Counted from the first letter of the stretch, positions 1-8,393 are shown. The stretch: 9,600 nucleotides of DNA from Tannerella sp. (GCA_031259505.1 JAIRLL010000207.1:1-9600), one strand, 5' to 3'. Made by a program: numbers and translations. The notes: a model not told the origin generated them from the letters alone.

Positions 1-11
1 GCAGTATAAAT

Positions 12-101
12 CCGGGTTCGGAATAAGAAAGAATTGAAATATTTACTTCAATAACTGGCTTCGGGCTTTTGAGACAGCCTCATTTCTTATCCCGAACTCA
101 G
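12..101. repeat. Imperfect inverted repeat with 19-bp arms
   Basis: The arms at 12-30 and 83-101 are reverse complements at 16 of 19 positions (core ggttcggaataagaaa against tttcttatcccgaac). They enclose about 52 bases, which include the 12-mer cttttgagacag at 66-77. The arrangement could be the remains of a small mobile element end or a large weak stem-loop. There is no transposase and no target duplication that I can see, so the origin is unresolved. Confidence 0.5.
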
Positions 102-195
102 ATTGTCATCCCAAAAAAAACGTTATATATCGTATTTAAAAGTAAAACACTCCCTTATATTTTTATTTTCTTAACAGTTCATCGACATAAGCGCG

Positions 196-228
196 CTTCG
201 AACACACTTCGAACGCACTTCGAAGGAA
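196..228. repeat. Three 11-bp tandem units, each with a TTCGAA palindrome
   Basis: Units at 196-206, 207-217 and 218-228 all begin cttcgaa and differ only in the last four bases. The TTCGAA palindromes fall at 197-202, 208-213 and 219-224, exactly 11 bp apart, so they lie on roughly the same face of the helix. A related ccgaagg follows at 231-237. This spacing is compatible with a protein-binding array, but no gene starts within view next to it. A neutral microsatellite-like expansion is equally possible. Confidence 0.6.
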
Positions 229-338
229 CCCCGAAGGAAGTCCGGTCGGAAATAGGCGCGGAATTAAGAATGATAGCATAATTTTATCTAAGAATTACAA
301 ATCGGATAATCGGGCGTCCTTATGTCAACGCTTAGCCG

Positions 339-372
339 TCATCCTGCGCCGGCGCATCCGGAAGCAATCCGG
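339..372. repeat. Truncated copy of the dispersed palindromic repeat
   Basis: This short segment carries a cgtcat-type start and a gaagcaatccgg end like those of the palindromic repeat family elsewhere in the window, with the perfect 12-bp palindrome tgcgccggcgca (345-356) between them. It sits directly upstream of the fuller copy that begins at 379. Its membership of the family is inferred from the shared ends only. Confidence 0.35.
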
Positions 373-378
373 CGACTT

Positions 379-513
379 ATACTGCGCACGGTGTAAATGT
401 GTGATGTTATTCTACTGGATTGCCACGTCGCTATGCTCCTCGTAATGACGGAGATACCGTTGCTGTCGGCAATGGCGTCCGACGTCATTGCGAGCCGTCA
501 GGCGTGGCAATCC
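379..513. repeat. Dispersed palindromic repeat, fullest copy
   Basis: The core is an inverted repeat: the left arm 417-450 (ggattgccacg ... cgtaatgacg) pairs with the right arm 483-513 (cgtcattgcgag ... cgtggcaatcc) around a loop of about 32 bases. A leader at 379-412 resembles 2985-3018 at 28 of 34 positions, and 415-490 matches 9364-9439 at 65 of 76 positions without gaps. Palindromes with cgtcattgcgag / gcaatcc ends are known as abundant non-coding repeats in many bacterial genomes, comparable to REP/BIME or MITE elements. No transposase is encoded here, so movement, if any, would need a protein supplied from elsewhere. Confidence 0.75.
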
Positions 514-580
514 AGAAACATGTTACACTTTATTAATTCCCCATTCCTAACGACAAGGGAGATTTTTTTTGACTTTGTTA

Positions 581-622
581 TTTCAGTTTCTGAAGTAGAC
601 TTTTCAGTTTCTGAAGTAGACT
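581..622. repeat. 21-bp tandem duplication containing small hairpins
   Basis: The 21 bases at 581-601 are repeated exactly at 602-622. Each unit contains a small inverted repeat, ttcag-ttt-ctgaa (582-594 and 603-615). It starts about 20 bases beyond the stop codon of the beta-helix gene, so it would form two short stem-loops in that gene's 3' untranslated RNA. A role in mRNA stability is possible; a simple replication-slippage duplication is the null explanation. Confidence 0.8.
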
Positions 623-643
623 TTTATAAACTGATTCAAGTCA

Positions 644-2653
644 TCATTCATCCTTCACCCACCGGTTGTTTTTAGGCCCGATGGCGGCTACGGGTATCGG
701 TTGCAGACCATATTCGGCCAGTACCTCGTCCGTGCAGAAAGCTTCAAGAGGCTTGCCTTCGGAATCCAGTTGCGTATTGTTGCGCTCGACGACAGTTTCC
801 GGTCGGTTCCTGTACATTTGATTGCAGGAAATCACCAGGTTGTCGGCCACGGTATTTACGTTGACGCCCTGCCGGAGATTTTTCAGTTCGGGATATTTCT
901 GCTGATATATTTCCGAGTTGATGTCGACCTGCCCGTACATCTTTTCCTGTATGGCCGGACTTTCCAGTTCACGCAGCCAGCGCTCCTCGCTCCAGGGCGA
1001 GAAACTGACGGCAAAAGGACCATGATAGAAGACGTTGTTCAGGATACGGTTGTCTCTGCCGCCGTGAATCTGGACGCCGCCGAAGTGATGAGCGCCGCAC
1101 CGTTCGAACAGGTTGCCGTAGACCGTCATGCCGGAAATCATGTCGTCGAAGCGAACGCCTGCCGCACCGTGACGGGTGCCGCCGGAGATGTCCGACCAGC
1201 GATTGTAGCGTATCTCGATGCCCCGGTACGACGGATTGTACCACATGTCGATTCCTCCCTGGTCGTCCGATTCGTCGACCACGTGGCTGACTTCGTTGTA
1301 TTCGATGATAAAGTCGTTACCCTCGAGACGCATGGCTGAAGAGGACGAATTGCGGAATCGGTTGTTGGCGATGCGAGCGCCGCAGCCCGTCAGGTGGACA
1401 GCCGGCTCGTAGGTGCGCTGGAAGAGGGAGAAATTCTCCACCACCGTATGTTCGACGAAATGTCCGGCCGGCGTCAAGGTTCGGCGGTCGCCGCCTGAGA
1501 TTTTGAATCCGCCGTGTCCGAAAGTCGACAGGTAGCAGCCGGTCACGCCATGTCCCGTGCCCTCCTCGATATGCACGCCGTCGCGTCCGAAGCGTTCGAT
1601 CCGGCAGCCGGAGAGCCGGTTGTGCGCGCCGCCCCGGATCAGGAGCGCCGTGCCGCGTCCGTCGCGGAAAGTCAGCCCTTCGAGCGTGAGGTGCGAACAG
1701 CCGTCGGCCGTCAGCATGTAAGGGCTGGCGAAACAGGTCAGCCGTACTTCCGCCTGCGCCGGGTCGACGCCCTCCGGCGGATACCAGTAGAGCCGCCCGG
1801 TCGCACGGTGCAGGTACCACTCGCCGGGACGGTCGATTTCGCCGAACAGGTTCAGCCCGAAATAGCGCAGACTGTCCCTGAAACCGTAGCGGTGATAAGG
1901 CTCGCGCAAGTATGCCGTGCGTGTAGCGGCGTCCCAGCGTTCCACGGACTGAAATTCGTCGCTCCAGTCCCAGTACCAGTAACCTCCCAGCCGGACATCT
2001 TCCTCGGTCGTCCAGCGGTCCTGGATGGGGTTTGTATATTCGAAAACACCTTCCCGCGTACCGTGTTCCCGGATGTAAGTTTCGGGAAGCGGTGTAGCGC
2101 CTTTCGCCCGTCCTGCCCTGACAAAGCCAGTGTTTGGCCAGCGCGCCAGCGTTTGCAACTCTCCGTTGCAGATCAGGTCCGGACGCCGGCCGGCATCCGT
2201 CGGGTCGCCGAAGTCGGTGATGCCTGCCGTGCGCAGATCGGTCACGTAGATTTGATTGCGTACCGCGACGTTCAACTGTTCCGGTATTTCCTCACCGGCT
2301 GCCTTCGCCCATTGCGTGAGCGCTTTGCTGCCGGTAAAAACAGGCGTTTCGCCGTTCGCCGCCCGGTAGACGACGGGAGCATCCGGCGTGCCGGAATCTT
2401 CGGCCGTCAGGCAAATCGTCTGTTCCACCGGGTAATTGCCGTCTCTGAACAGGACGGTTACTTTCCGTCCGGGCGTCTTTTTCAGCGCCGCACGCACGAC
2501 ACGCTGTGCGCCCTCAAACGTCCGGAGCGGTTCGGAGCACGTTCCCGCATGGCTGTCGTCGCCGCCGGGCGCTACGTACAGCCGCACTTCCCCGCTACAC
2601 GAGATAAAGAAGAGGGCGCACGCCATCCAGATAAAACTGTTTCTTTTCATCAT
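644..2653 (-). CDS. Right-handed beta-helix lipoprotein, probable polysaccharide-active enzyme
   Basis: A 669-residue exported protein. The N-terminus has Lys/Arg, a hydrophobic stretch and a lipobox-like FFISC with the candidate acylated cysteine at residue 19, suggesting a lipoprotein. Residues ~24-60 (YVAPGG start, then an EPLRTFEGAQ segment) resemble the opening of DUF1565/pectate-lyase-like beta-helix proteins. An NGE...ARWPN segment lies at 163-174. Residues ~320-550 form a run of short G/N-rich coils (LTLEGLTFRDG, HNRLSGCRIERFGRDGVHI, IEIRYNRWSDIS, DNRILNNVFYHGPFAVSFSP) typical of a right-handed parallel beta-helix. Acidic and histidine clusters within it (ESDDQGGIDMW 461-471, RFDDM 501-505, GAHHFGGVQIH 520-530) could line a catalytic groove. 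Glycoside hydrolase families such as GH141 have this design in Bacteroidetes, but I cannot assign a family or substrate. The start at 2653 is followed by a second ATG, giving MMK; either may be used. The gene appears monocistronic, has its own promoter and is visibly richer in G+C than gyrB. Fold is confident; activity is inferred. Confidence 0.85.
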   Translation of the reverse strand: MMKRNSFIWMACALFFISCSGEVRLYVAPGGDDSHAGTCSEPLRTFEGAQRVVRAALKKTPGRKVTVLFRDGNYPVEQTICLTAEDSGTPDAPVVYRAANGETPVFTGSKALTQWAKAAGEEIPEQLNVAVRNQIYVTDLRTAGITDFGDPTDAGRRPDLICNGELQTLARWPNTGFVRAGRAKGATPLPETYIREHGTREGVFEYTNPIQDRWTTEEDVRLGGYWYWDWSDEFQSVERWDAATRTAYLREPYHRYGFRDSLRYFGLNLFGEIDRPGEWYLHRATGRLYWYPPEGVDPAQAEVRLTCFASPYMLTADGCSHLTLEGLTFRDGRGTALLIRGGAHNRLSGCRIERFGRDGVHIEEGTGHGVTGCYLSTFGHGGFKISGGDRRTLTPAGHFVEHTVVENFSLFQRTYEPAVHLTGCGARIANNRFRNSSSSAMRLEGNDFIIEYNEVSHVVDESDDQGGIDMWYNPSYRGIEIRYNRWSDISGGTRHGAAGVRFDDMISGMTVYGNLFERCGAHHFGGVQIHGGRDNRILNNVFYHGPFAVSFSPWSEERWLRELESPAIQEKMYGQVDINSEIYQQKYPELKNLRQGVNVNTVADNLVISCNQMYRNRPETVVERNNTQLDSEGKPLEAFCTDEVLAEYGLQPIPVAAIGPKNNRWVKDE

Positions 2654-2685
2654 TCTGTTTTTAACTATATTAGAAATTCATGACG

Positions 2686-2717
2686 CAAAGTTACTGTATT
2701 TCTGTTCGACATACAAC
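2686..2717 (-). promoter_or_regulatory. Probable Bacteroidetes-type promoter for the beta-helix gene
   Basis: On the minus strand TAACTTTG (2693-2686) matches the TAnnTTTG -7 box of Bacteroidetes sigma factor promoters. A GTTG at 2717-2714 lies 20 bases upstream and matches three of four bases of the TTTG -33 box. Transcription would begin near 2679, leaving a leader of about 25 bases before the ATG at 2653. Inferred from consensus and position only. Confidence 0.5.
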
Positions 2718-2780
2718 CGTTTGATTCGAAAAAAAAAACAGAACCGGCAGCAATCCTTTAGTTGTTGACGCGATTCCAGA

Positions 2781-2792
2781 CTTTTGAGACAG
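2781..2792. repeat. 12-mer cttttgagacag shared with 66-77
   Basis: The same 12 bases occur in both gene-free regions that flank the beta-helix gene, in the same orientation. Read in reverse it is ctgtctcaaaag; sequences like ggctgtctcaaaag are familiar to me from insertion-sequence ends and intergenic regions in Bacteroidetes, but I cannot confirm that here. The two sites are about 2.7 kb apart and are not in inverted orientation, so they are not a simple pair of transposon ends. Confidence 0.35.
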
Positions 2793-2984
2793 TCACTTGA
2801 CGATGCAACAACTTGAAACGAAGTTCGGCGTAGCCAATTAAAAATCGGCGCAGTCAAATGCACCCGGGGAATAAATCATTCATCGGATATTCGCCGGAAC
2901 CCTGTCCCCGCCTGTCAATTTTAAAGACACACTTCCCCGTACCGTCAAAAACATGAACGATAGACTGTTGTCTGTCCAGCGTGT

Positions 2985-3051
2985 ATATTGCGCGCGGTGT
3001 AATTTTGCGATATTATTCCAGATTGCTTCCTGCTTCGTACCTCGCAGTAGC
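2985..3051. repeat. Diverged dispersed repeat copy directly behind sufE
   Basis: The first 34 bases (2985-3018) match 379-412 at 28 positions. After that comes gattgcttc ... tacctcgcag, the half-palindrome of the family, ending at the sufE stop codon (3052-3054). In the sufE transcript it reads tgcgagg-tacgaagca-ggaagcaatc, close to the fragment at 9511-9531. Only one arm is well kept, so a strong hairpin is not expected. Confidence 0.6.
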
Positions 3052-3477
3052 CTACCCTTTCGCCTGAAAGGCCAGCGCATACATCCGCATCTGCCTGAGC
3101 ATGGCAACCAGTCCGTTGGAACGGGTAGGGGAGAGATGCTCCTTCAATCCGATGCGCTCAATAAAATAGAGGTCGCAGTCGAGAATCTGCTGAGGGGAAT
3201 GTCCGGACAGGACGGTTATCAACAGCGATACAATGCCTTTCACGATGACGGCATCGCTTTCGCCCCGGAAAAACACTTTGCCGTCCGTATACTCGGCGCT
3301 CAGCCACACGCGGCTCTGGCATCCTTCTATCAGGTTGTTTTCCGTTTTGTCCTTTCCGTCTAACGGTTGCAGCAAATTTCCCAGATCTATCAGCAGGGTG
3401 TATTTGTCCATCCAGTCGTCGAATGCGGAAAATTCTTCAATGATTTCGTCCTGTATTTCATCAATTGTTTTGTCCAT
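3052..3477 (-). CDS. sufE: SufE-family cysteine desulfurase sulfur acceptor
   Basis: A 141-residue cytoplasmic protein of the SufE/CsdE family, close in length to E. coli SufE (138). These proteins take a persulfide sulfur from a SufS-type cysteine desulfurase, stimulate it, and hand the sulfur to the Fe-S scaffold. The diagnostic segment NLIEGCQSRVW (48-58) is present with the acceptor cysteine at position 53. The N-terminal helix (DEIQDEIIEEFSAFDDWMDKYTLLIDLG) and the C-terminal region (GLKEHLSPTRSNGLVAMLRQMRMYA) also fit the family. It is the last gene of the gyrB cluster; its ATG lies 6 bases after the stop of the glutaminyl cyclase gene. No sufS, sufB, sufC or sufD is in the window, so its partner is encoded elsewhere. 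Family assignment is firm; which desulfurase it serves is inferred. Confidence 0.95.
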   Translation of the reverse strand: MDKTIDEIQDEIIEEFSAFDDWMDKYTLLIDLGNLLQPLDGKDKTENNLIEGCQSRVWLSAEYTDGKVFFRGESDAVIVKGIVSLLITVLSGHSPQQILDCDLYFIERIGLKEHLSPTRSNGLVAMLRQMRMYALAFQAKG

Positions 3478-3483
3478 AGTTAT

Positions 3484-4485
3484 TCATTTCTTCGAATAAA
3501 TCACTTCCAGTACGGTTTGCCCGACGGCCTGCAACGTTTCGCGGTCGATGTTGTCCATTGCATCTCGCTGCGTATGCCAGTGAGCGCCGAAGCCATGCGG
3601 CGAATTGGGGTCTAAATGGATGATGTCGATACACGGAAAGCCCCGCCCGGCCATCACGAACAGATGGTCGTCGGTGATAGCGCCTCCGTTGGCATTGACA
3701 AAGTATTTTCCGTAGCCCAGATCGCGCGCCGTCGTCCACACTTTTTCCACCACCGGGGCAGCGCGGTAGACGGAAGCGGCTTCCTTGTAGAAAGTGGCGT
3801 TGCGTGCGCCAACCATATCAAGCAATATGCCGTAATCAGCCTTGTAGTTGGGCTTATGTGGATTCTTTGCCCAGAACTGCGAACCGAGACACCACGTGCC
3901 GGCGCTGGGCCCGGCGCCGCTCATGAATTCGGGTGTGCCGTAGTCTTCCGCATCGAAAAAGATGATGTCGATGCCGGTTTCCGTATCGTTCATACCTGTC
4001 TGACGGGCGATTTCGAGCAGGACGCCCACTCCGCTTGCCCCGTCGTCGGCTCCGTCGATCGGCTTGTAGTGATTGTGCTCCCCGTCGCGGTCAGAATACG
4101 GTCGCGAATCCCAGTGAGCGAAGAGCAGTACCCGTTCGTTTTTATCGGGATGAAATGAGCCGATAATGTTTCTGGCTTCCAGGCGTTCGTTGTTATACGC
4201 CGTCAAGGTAGCTTCCTGGACGTAAATCTCTGCACCGAACCGTGCCAGTTCGCCGGCAAGCCAGGCGCCGCAAGCCTTGTGCGCCGGAGTGTTGGGTACG
4301 CGGGGACCGAATGCCACTTGTCGTGCTACATACGCGTAGGCGCTGTCGCGATTAAATTCGGGCGCCGCCGACGTTTTCACCGCAACAGCGACCGGCGCAG
4401 GTTTGTCCGCCGCCGGTCGCTGTCCGCAACACGTCAGCAGAATGCATCCCGCCCATACATAAATTAATTTATCCATATCCTTCAT
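3484..4485 (-). CDS. Type II (mammalian-like) glutaminyl cyclase lipoprotein, M28 fold
   Basis: A 333-residue protein that should convert N-terminal glutamine of exported proteins to pyroglutamate. It has the M28 zinc-peptidase fold, so it is easily annotated as a peptidase, but the landmarks are those of animal-type glutaminyl cyclase: GADDGASG with zinc ligand Asp148, FFDAED with catalytic Glu180 followed by Asp181 as second ligand (Glu in the human enzyme), LLDMVGA with Asp223, TDDH (271-274), and WHT with Trp303 and zinc ligand His304. HWD at 124-126 recalls the two-metal aminopeptidases. The hydrophobic N-terminus ends in LLTCC (16-20), so acylation at Cys19 or Cys20 and anchoring facing the periplasm is likely. 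Bacteroidetes signal peptidase I often leaves Gln at the new N-terminus, and related cyclases are known from Porphyromonas, Tannerella and Prevotella. A second ATG, three codons in (4476), is an alternative start. The gene begins 8 bases after the preceding stop. Family assignment strong, activity inferred. Confidence 0.9.
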   Translation of the reverse strand: MKDMDKLIYVWAGCILLTCCGQRPAADKPAPVAVAVKTSAAPEFNRDSAYAYVARQVAFGPRVPNTPAHKACGAWLAGELARFGAEIYVQEATLTAYNNERLEARNIIGSFHPDKNERVLLFAHWDSRPYSDRDGEHNHYKPIDGADDGASGVGVLLEIARQTGMNDTETGIDIIFFDAEDYGTPEFMSGAGPSAGTWCLGSQFWAKNPHKPNYKADYGILLDMVGARNATFYKEAASVYRAAPVVEKVWTTARDLGYGKYFVNANGGAITDDHLFVMAGRGFPCIDIIHLDPNSPHGFGAHWHTQRDAMDNIDRETLQAVGQTVLEVIYSKK

Positions 4486-4493
4486 TTTAATTG

Positions 4494-6272
4494 TTACGAT
4501 TTGTCGACGCGCTGCACGGCATCCATGACCCGCATCAGATTACCACCCCATATCTTTGCAATCTGTTCGTCGTTGAAACCTGCATCCATCAGCCGCACGG
4601 TGATTTGAATCAGTTCATTCGCAGCCCTGCAGCCGGTGACTTCGCCGTCGCCGTCGAAATCGGAACCAATGCCCACATAATCAATCCCAACCAAATCAAC
4701 TACATGGCAGATATGACGGATGGCGTCGCTCAGGGAGGCTTTCTCTGCTTCCTCATTCAGAAATTCCCTGTACATGCAAATCTGGATCACTCCGTTGTGA
4801 GCAGCCAGCGTTCTTATCTGGGAGTCGGTCAGATTACGGGGATGGTCGGTCAGCGCACGTGCCGACGAATGGGATGCAATCACGGGAAAACGGCTGTGCT
4901 GCAGCACGTCGCAAAACGTGCTTCCGGCTGCATGTGATACGTCAATCATTATCCCCAGGCGATTCATTTCCGCCACCACGTCCCGGCCGAACGGGCTGAG
5001 GCCACCCCATTCCGCATGCCCCTTTGCCGAATCGCAGACGTCGTTGTCGCCGTTGTGGCACAGCGTAATATACGAGACGCCCATATCTTTGAATCTTTTC
5101 AGATTTTCAATGTCTTTTCCTATCGCATAGCCGTTTTCGATACCCATGAAGAGGGCTTTCCGTCCTTCCCGTTTCAGGCGTTTCAGATCGTCTGCCGTAC
5201 GCGCTATGCCTGCACGTAAAGGATTCAACCGCTCCTGCTCGATAATTCGCGAAAGCCGTTCTTCTGCATACCGGGTTGCCGCCCGTAGCGAGGCGTCGTC
5301 GCGTTTTCCCTGCGGAATGTATGCAACCATGAATACGGCGTCGAGACGTCCCGCTTCCATCAGCGGAAGATTGACCTTGCTCCCTTCCTGCTTCCCCAAG
5401 TCAAACGTATCAGGAAAGACGTCGGGTGTATCTGTATGTGAATCAATTGTCAGTATTTTGCCGTGCAACTTTTTTGCTTCGGCAAAACGGTTTGCCTGAA
5501 GGACATGGAAACGAAACAGGTCAAGCATCTCTTCGTTGCCTTTCACGGCCATTTGTTCGGGATGCCACTGTACGGAAAAAATACGATATTCGGGATGTTC
5601 CATCGCTTCGTTCACGCCGTCGGGCGCTATGGCCGTCGCCACAAATCCGGGAGCAACGTTTTTCACCGCCTGATGATGCAGTGAATTGACGTAAAGCACG
5701 TCTCTGTTTTTCATGATGCGACTCAGTTTCGAAGGCCGGTTCGTGAGCATCACGGTATGCGTAGCACAGTCGCGCGGCTCGTCCTGACTGTGTTTCAGCG
5801 CTTCAGGCAAAAACTGCGAATGAATATCCTGATACAGTGTTCCGCCGAAAGCTATATTCAGCGCCTGATGTCCGCGGCAGATACCCATCACCGGCAACTG
5901 ATACAAAAATGCCAGCCGCAGAAGCGCAAAGTCGTATGAATCCCGGAATGCATCCACGCCGTCCAGTCCGGGTATCGGTTCTTCGGCAAGGAAAACAGGA
6001 TCGATATCGCCTCCACCCGAAAAGATCAGCCCGTCCAGCAACCTGACAACCGCATCCAGGGCTTTGATGTCGGTAGTGACGGGAATCAGAACGGGCGCCC
6101 CTCCCGCCAGCATCACGGACTGGCAATAAGGCTCTGATATGCACGACAGTCCTTCTTTTCTGTTCGCAGAAATACCTATCACCGGCGGCTGACGGGTCGC
6201 CCGTGCGGAGATGAAATTGTCTACCTCCTTGTAAATCCGTCCCAAATCGGCAGAAAGGACTGCATTTCCCAT
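4494..6272 (-). CDS. Fused C26 gamma-glutamyl hydrolase-like / M19 dipeptidase
   Basis: A 592-residue two-domain protein without a signal peptide, so probably cytoplasmic. Residues ~28-258 are a class I amidotransferase-fold domain of the peptidase C26/PuuD type: SGGGDIDP (85-92), nucleophile Cys132 in GICRGHQ, and His237/Glu239 in VQWHPE. Members hydrolyse gamma-glutamyl bonds, for example gamma-glutamyl-GABA. Residues ~272-592 are an M19 (renal dipeptidase family) zinc enzyme with every metal-site residue visible: His279 and Asp281 (SHTD), Glu379 (GIEN), His446 (DVSH), His468 (SHSSAR) and Asp538 (GSDFD), plus His406 and Arg479 at the substrate-binding positions. Both active sites look intact. 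Such a fusion could release a gamma-linked glutamate and then split the remaining dipeptide, but the true substrate is unknown. The ATG lies 4 bases after the gyrB stop. No Shine-Dalgarno is seen, as is usual for the phylum. Similar fusions are, to my memory, present in other Bacteroidales. Confidence 0.9.
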   Translation of the reverse strand: MGNAVLSADLGRIYKEVDNFISARATRQPPVIGISANRKEGLSCISEPYCQSVMLAGGAPVLIPVTTDIKALDAVVRLLDGLIFSGGGDIDPVFLAEEPIPGLDGVDAFRDSYDFALLRLAFLYQLPVMGICRGHQALNIAFGGTLYQDIHSQFLPEALKHSQDEPRDCATHTVMLTNRPSKLSRIMKNRDVLYVNSLHHQAVKNVAPGFVATAIAPDGVNEAMEHPEYRIFSVQWHPEQMAVKGNEEMLDLFRFHVLQANRFAEAKKLHGKILTIDSHTDTPDVFPDTFDLGKQEGSKVNLPLMEAGRLDAVFMVAYIPQGKRDDASLRAATRYAEERLSRIIEQERLNPLRAGIARTADDLKRLKREGRKALFMGIENGYAIGKDIENLKRFKDMGVSYITLCHNGDNDVCDSAKGHAEWGGLSPFGRDVVAEMNRLGIMIDVSHAAGSTFCDVLQHSRFPVIASHSSARALTDHPRNLTDSQIRTLAAHNGVIQICMYREFLNEEAEKASLSDAIRHICHVVDLVGIDYVGIGSDFDGDGEVTGCRAANELIQITVRLMDAGFNDEQIAKIWGGNLMRVMDAVQRVDKS

Positions 6273-6276
6273 TTAT

Positions 6277-8247
<1,971 letters not shown>

Positions 8248-8296
8248 TTAAATTTCAAGTTTCAAGTCGCTTTGCTTTTTCTGCAAAAACAGCTAA

Positions 8297-8330
8297 CAAA
8301 TATAGTGATTATTTTTTTACCGGAGGGAAA
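8297..8330 (-). promoter_or_regulatory. Probable promoter of the gyrB cluster
   Basis: On the minus strand TATATTTG (8304-8297) is a perfect TAnnTTTG -7 box. Upstream a TTTC at 8330-8327 matches three of four bases of the TTTG -33 box, though the 22-base gap is slightly long. Transcription would start near 8290 with a leader of roughly 55 bases. There is no second obvious promoter before the three downstream genes. The region between this site and the upstream tRNA also contains the direct repeat accggag, which I cannot interpret. Confidence 0.5.
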
Positions 8331-8393
8331 TACACGCGAGAAAAGTTGTTAACACCGGAGAAAGCCCTGCGTGTGGAATGAATTTTCCCGAAG

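Larger units (their letters stand above)
1..643. other. Gene-free, repeat-rich intergenic region
   Basis: I see no convincing gene here. The short open frames (such as one at 69-281 and one at 397-675) read through direct and inverted repeats, lack family resemblance and have no clear start signals. The stretch holds an imperfect inverted repeat near its left edge, an AT-rich block around 104-180, three 11-bp tandem units with TTCGAA cores, a perfect 12-bp palindrome at 345-356, a long palindromic dispersed repeat at 417-513 and a 21-bp tandem duplication at 581-622. It lies downstream of the beta-helix gene. I see no convincing rho-independent terminator for that gene: the T-run at 563-570 is on the wrong strand for a minus-strand transcript. 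Confidence 0.6.
2654..3051. other. Intergenic region between sufE and the beta-helix gene
   Basis: This stretch of about 400 bases holds no credible gene; the small open frames overlap the repeat or the downstream promoter. From the sufE side it contains a diverged copy of the dispersed repeat (2985-3051), then unremarkable sequence with the similar motifs cctgtcc and cctgtc around 2901-2916, the 12-mer cttttgagacag (2781-2792) also seen at 66-77, a run of ten A at 2729-2738, and the promoter for the beta-helix gene. I see no strong stem plus T-run that would terminate the sufE transcript. Confidence 0.6.

Noticed and set aside
69..281. Possible 70-residue small protein
   Set aside because: The frame runs through the 11-bp tandem units and an AT-rich tract, has no clear initiation context and no family resemblance.
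339..513. CRISPR array
   Set aside because: The repeats are palindromic, diverged and not regularly spaced by unique spacers, and there are no cas genes.
537..570. Rho-independent terminator with T8 run
   Set aside because: The T-run is on the plus strand while the upstream gene is on the minus strand, and the possible stem is only about four pairs.
397..675. Possible small protein with a repeated SEVDF motif
   Set aside because: The repeated peptide is only the 21-bp DNA duplication read in frame (21 is divisible by 3), and the frame also runs through the palindromic repeat and into the beta-helix gene.
701..1339. 212-codon plus-strand open frame
   Set aside because: It lies wholly antisense to the beta-helix gene with no recognisable family or start signal.
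1514..2683. 389-codon open frame on the plus strand opposite the beta-helix gene
   Set aside because: It mirrors the minus-strand gene, is rich in Arg/Pro/Ala as expected for the antisense of GC-rich coding DNA, and shows no domain. The minus-strand protein has a signal peptide and beta-helix coils.
3484..4485. Ordinary M28 aminopeptidase
   Set aside because: The WHT and LLDMVGA motifs are glutaminyl-cyclase signatures and are not expected in typical M28 aminopeptidases.
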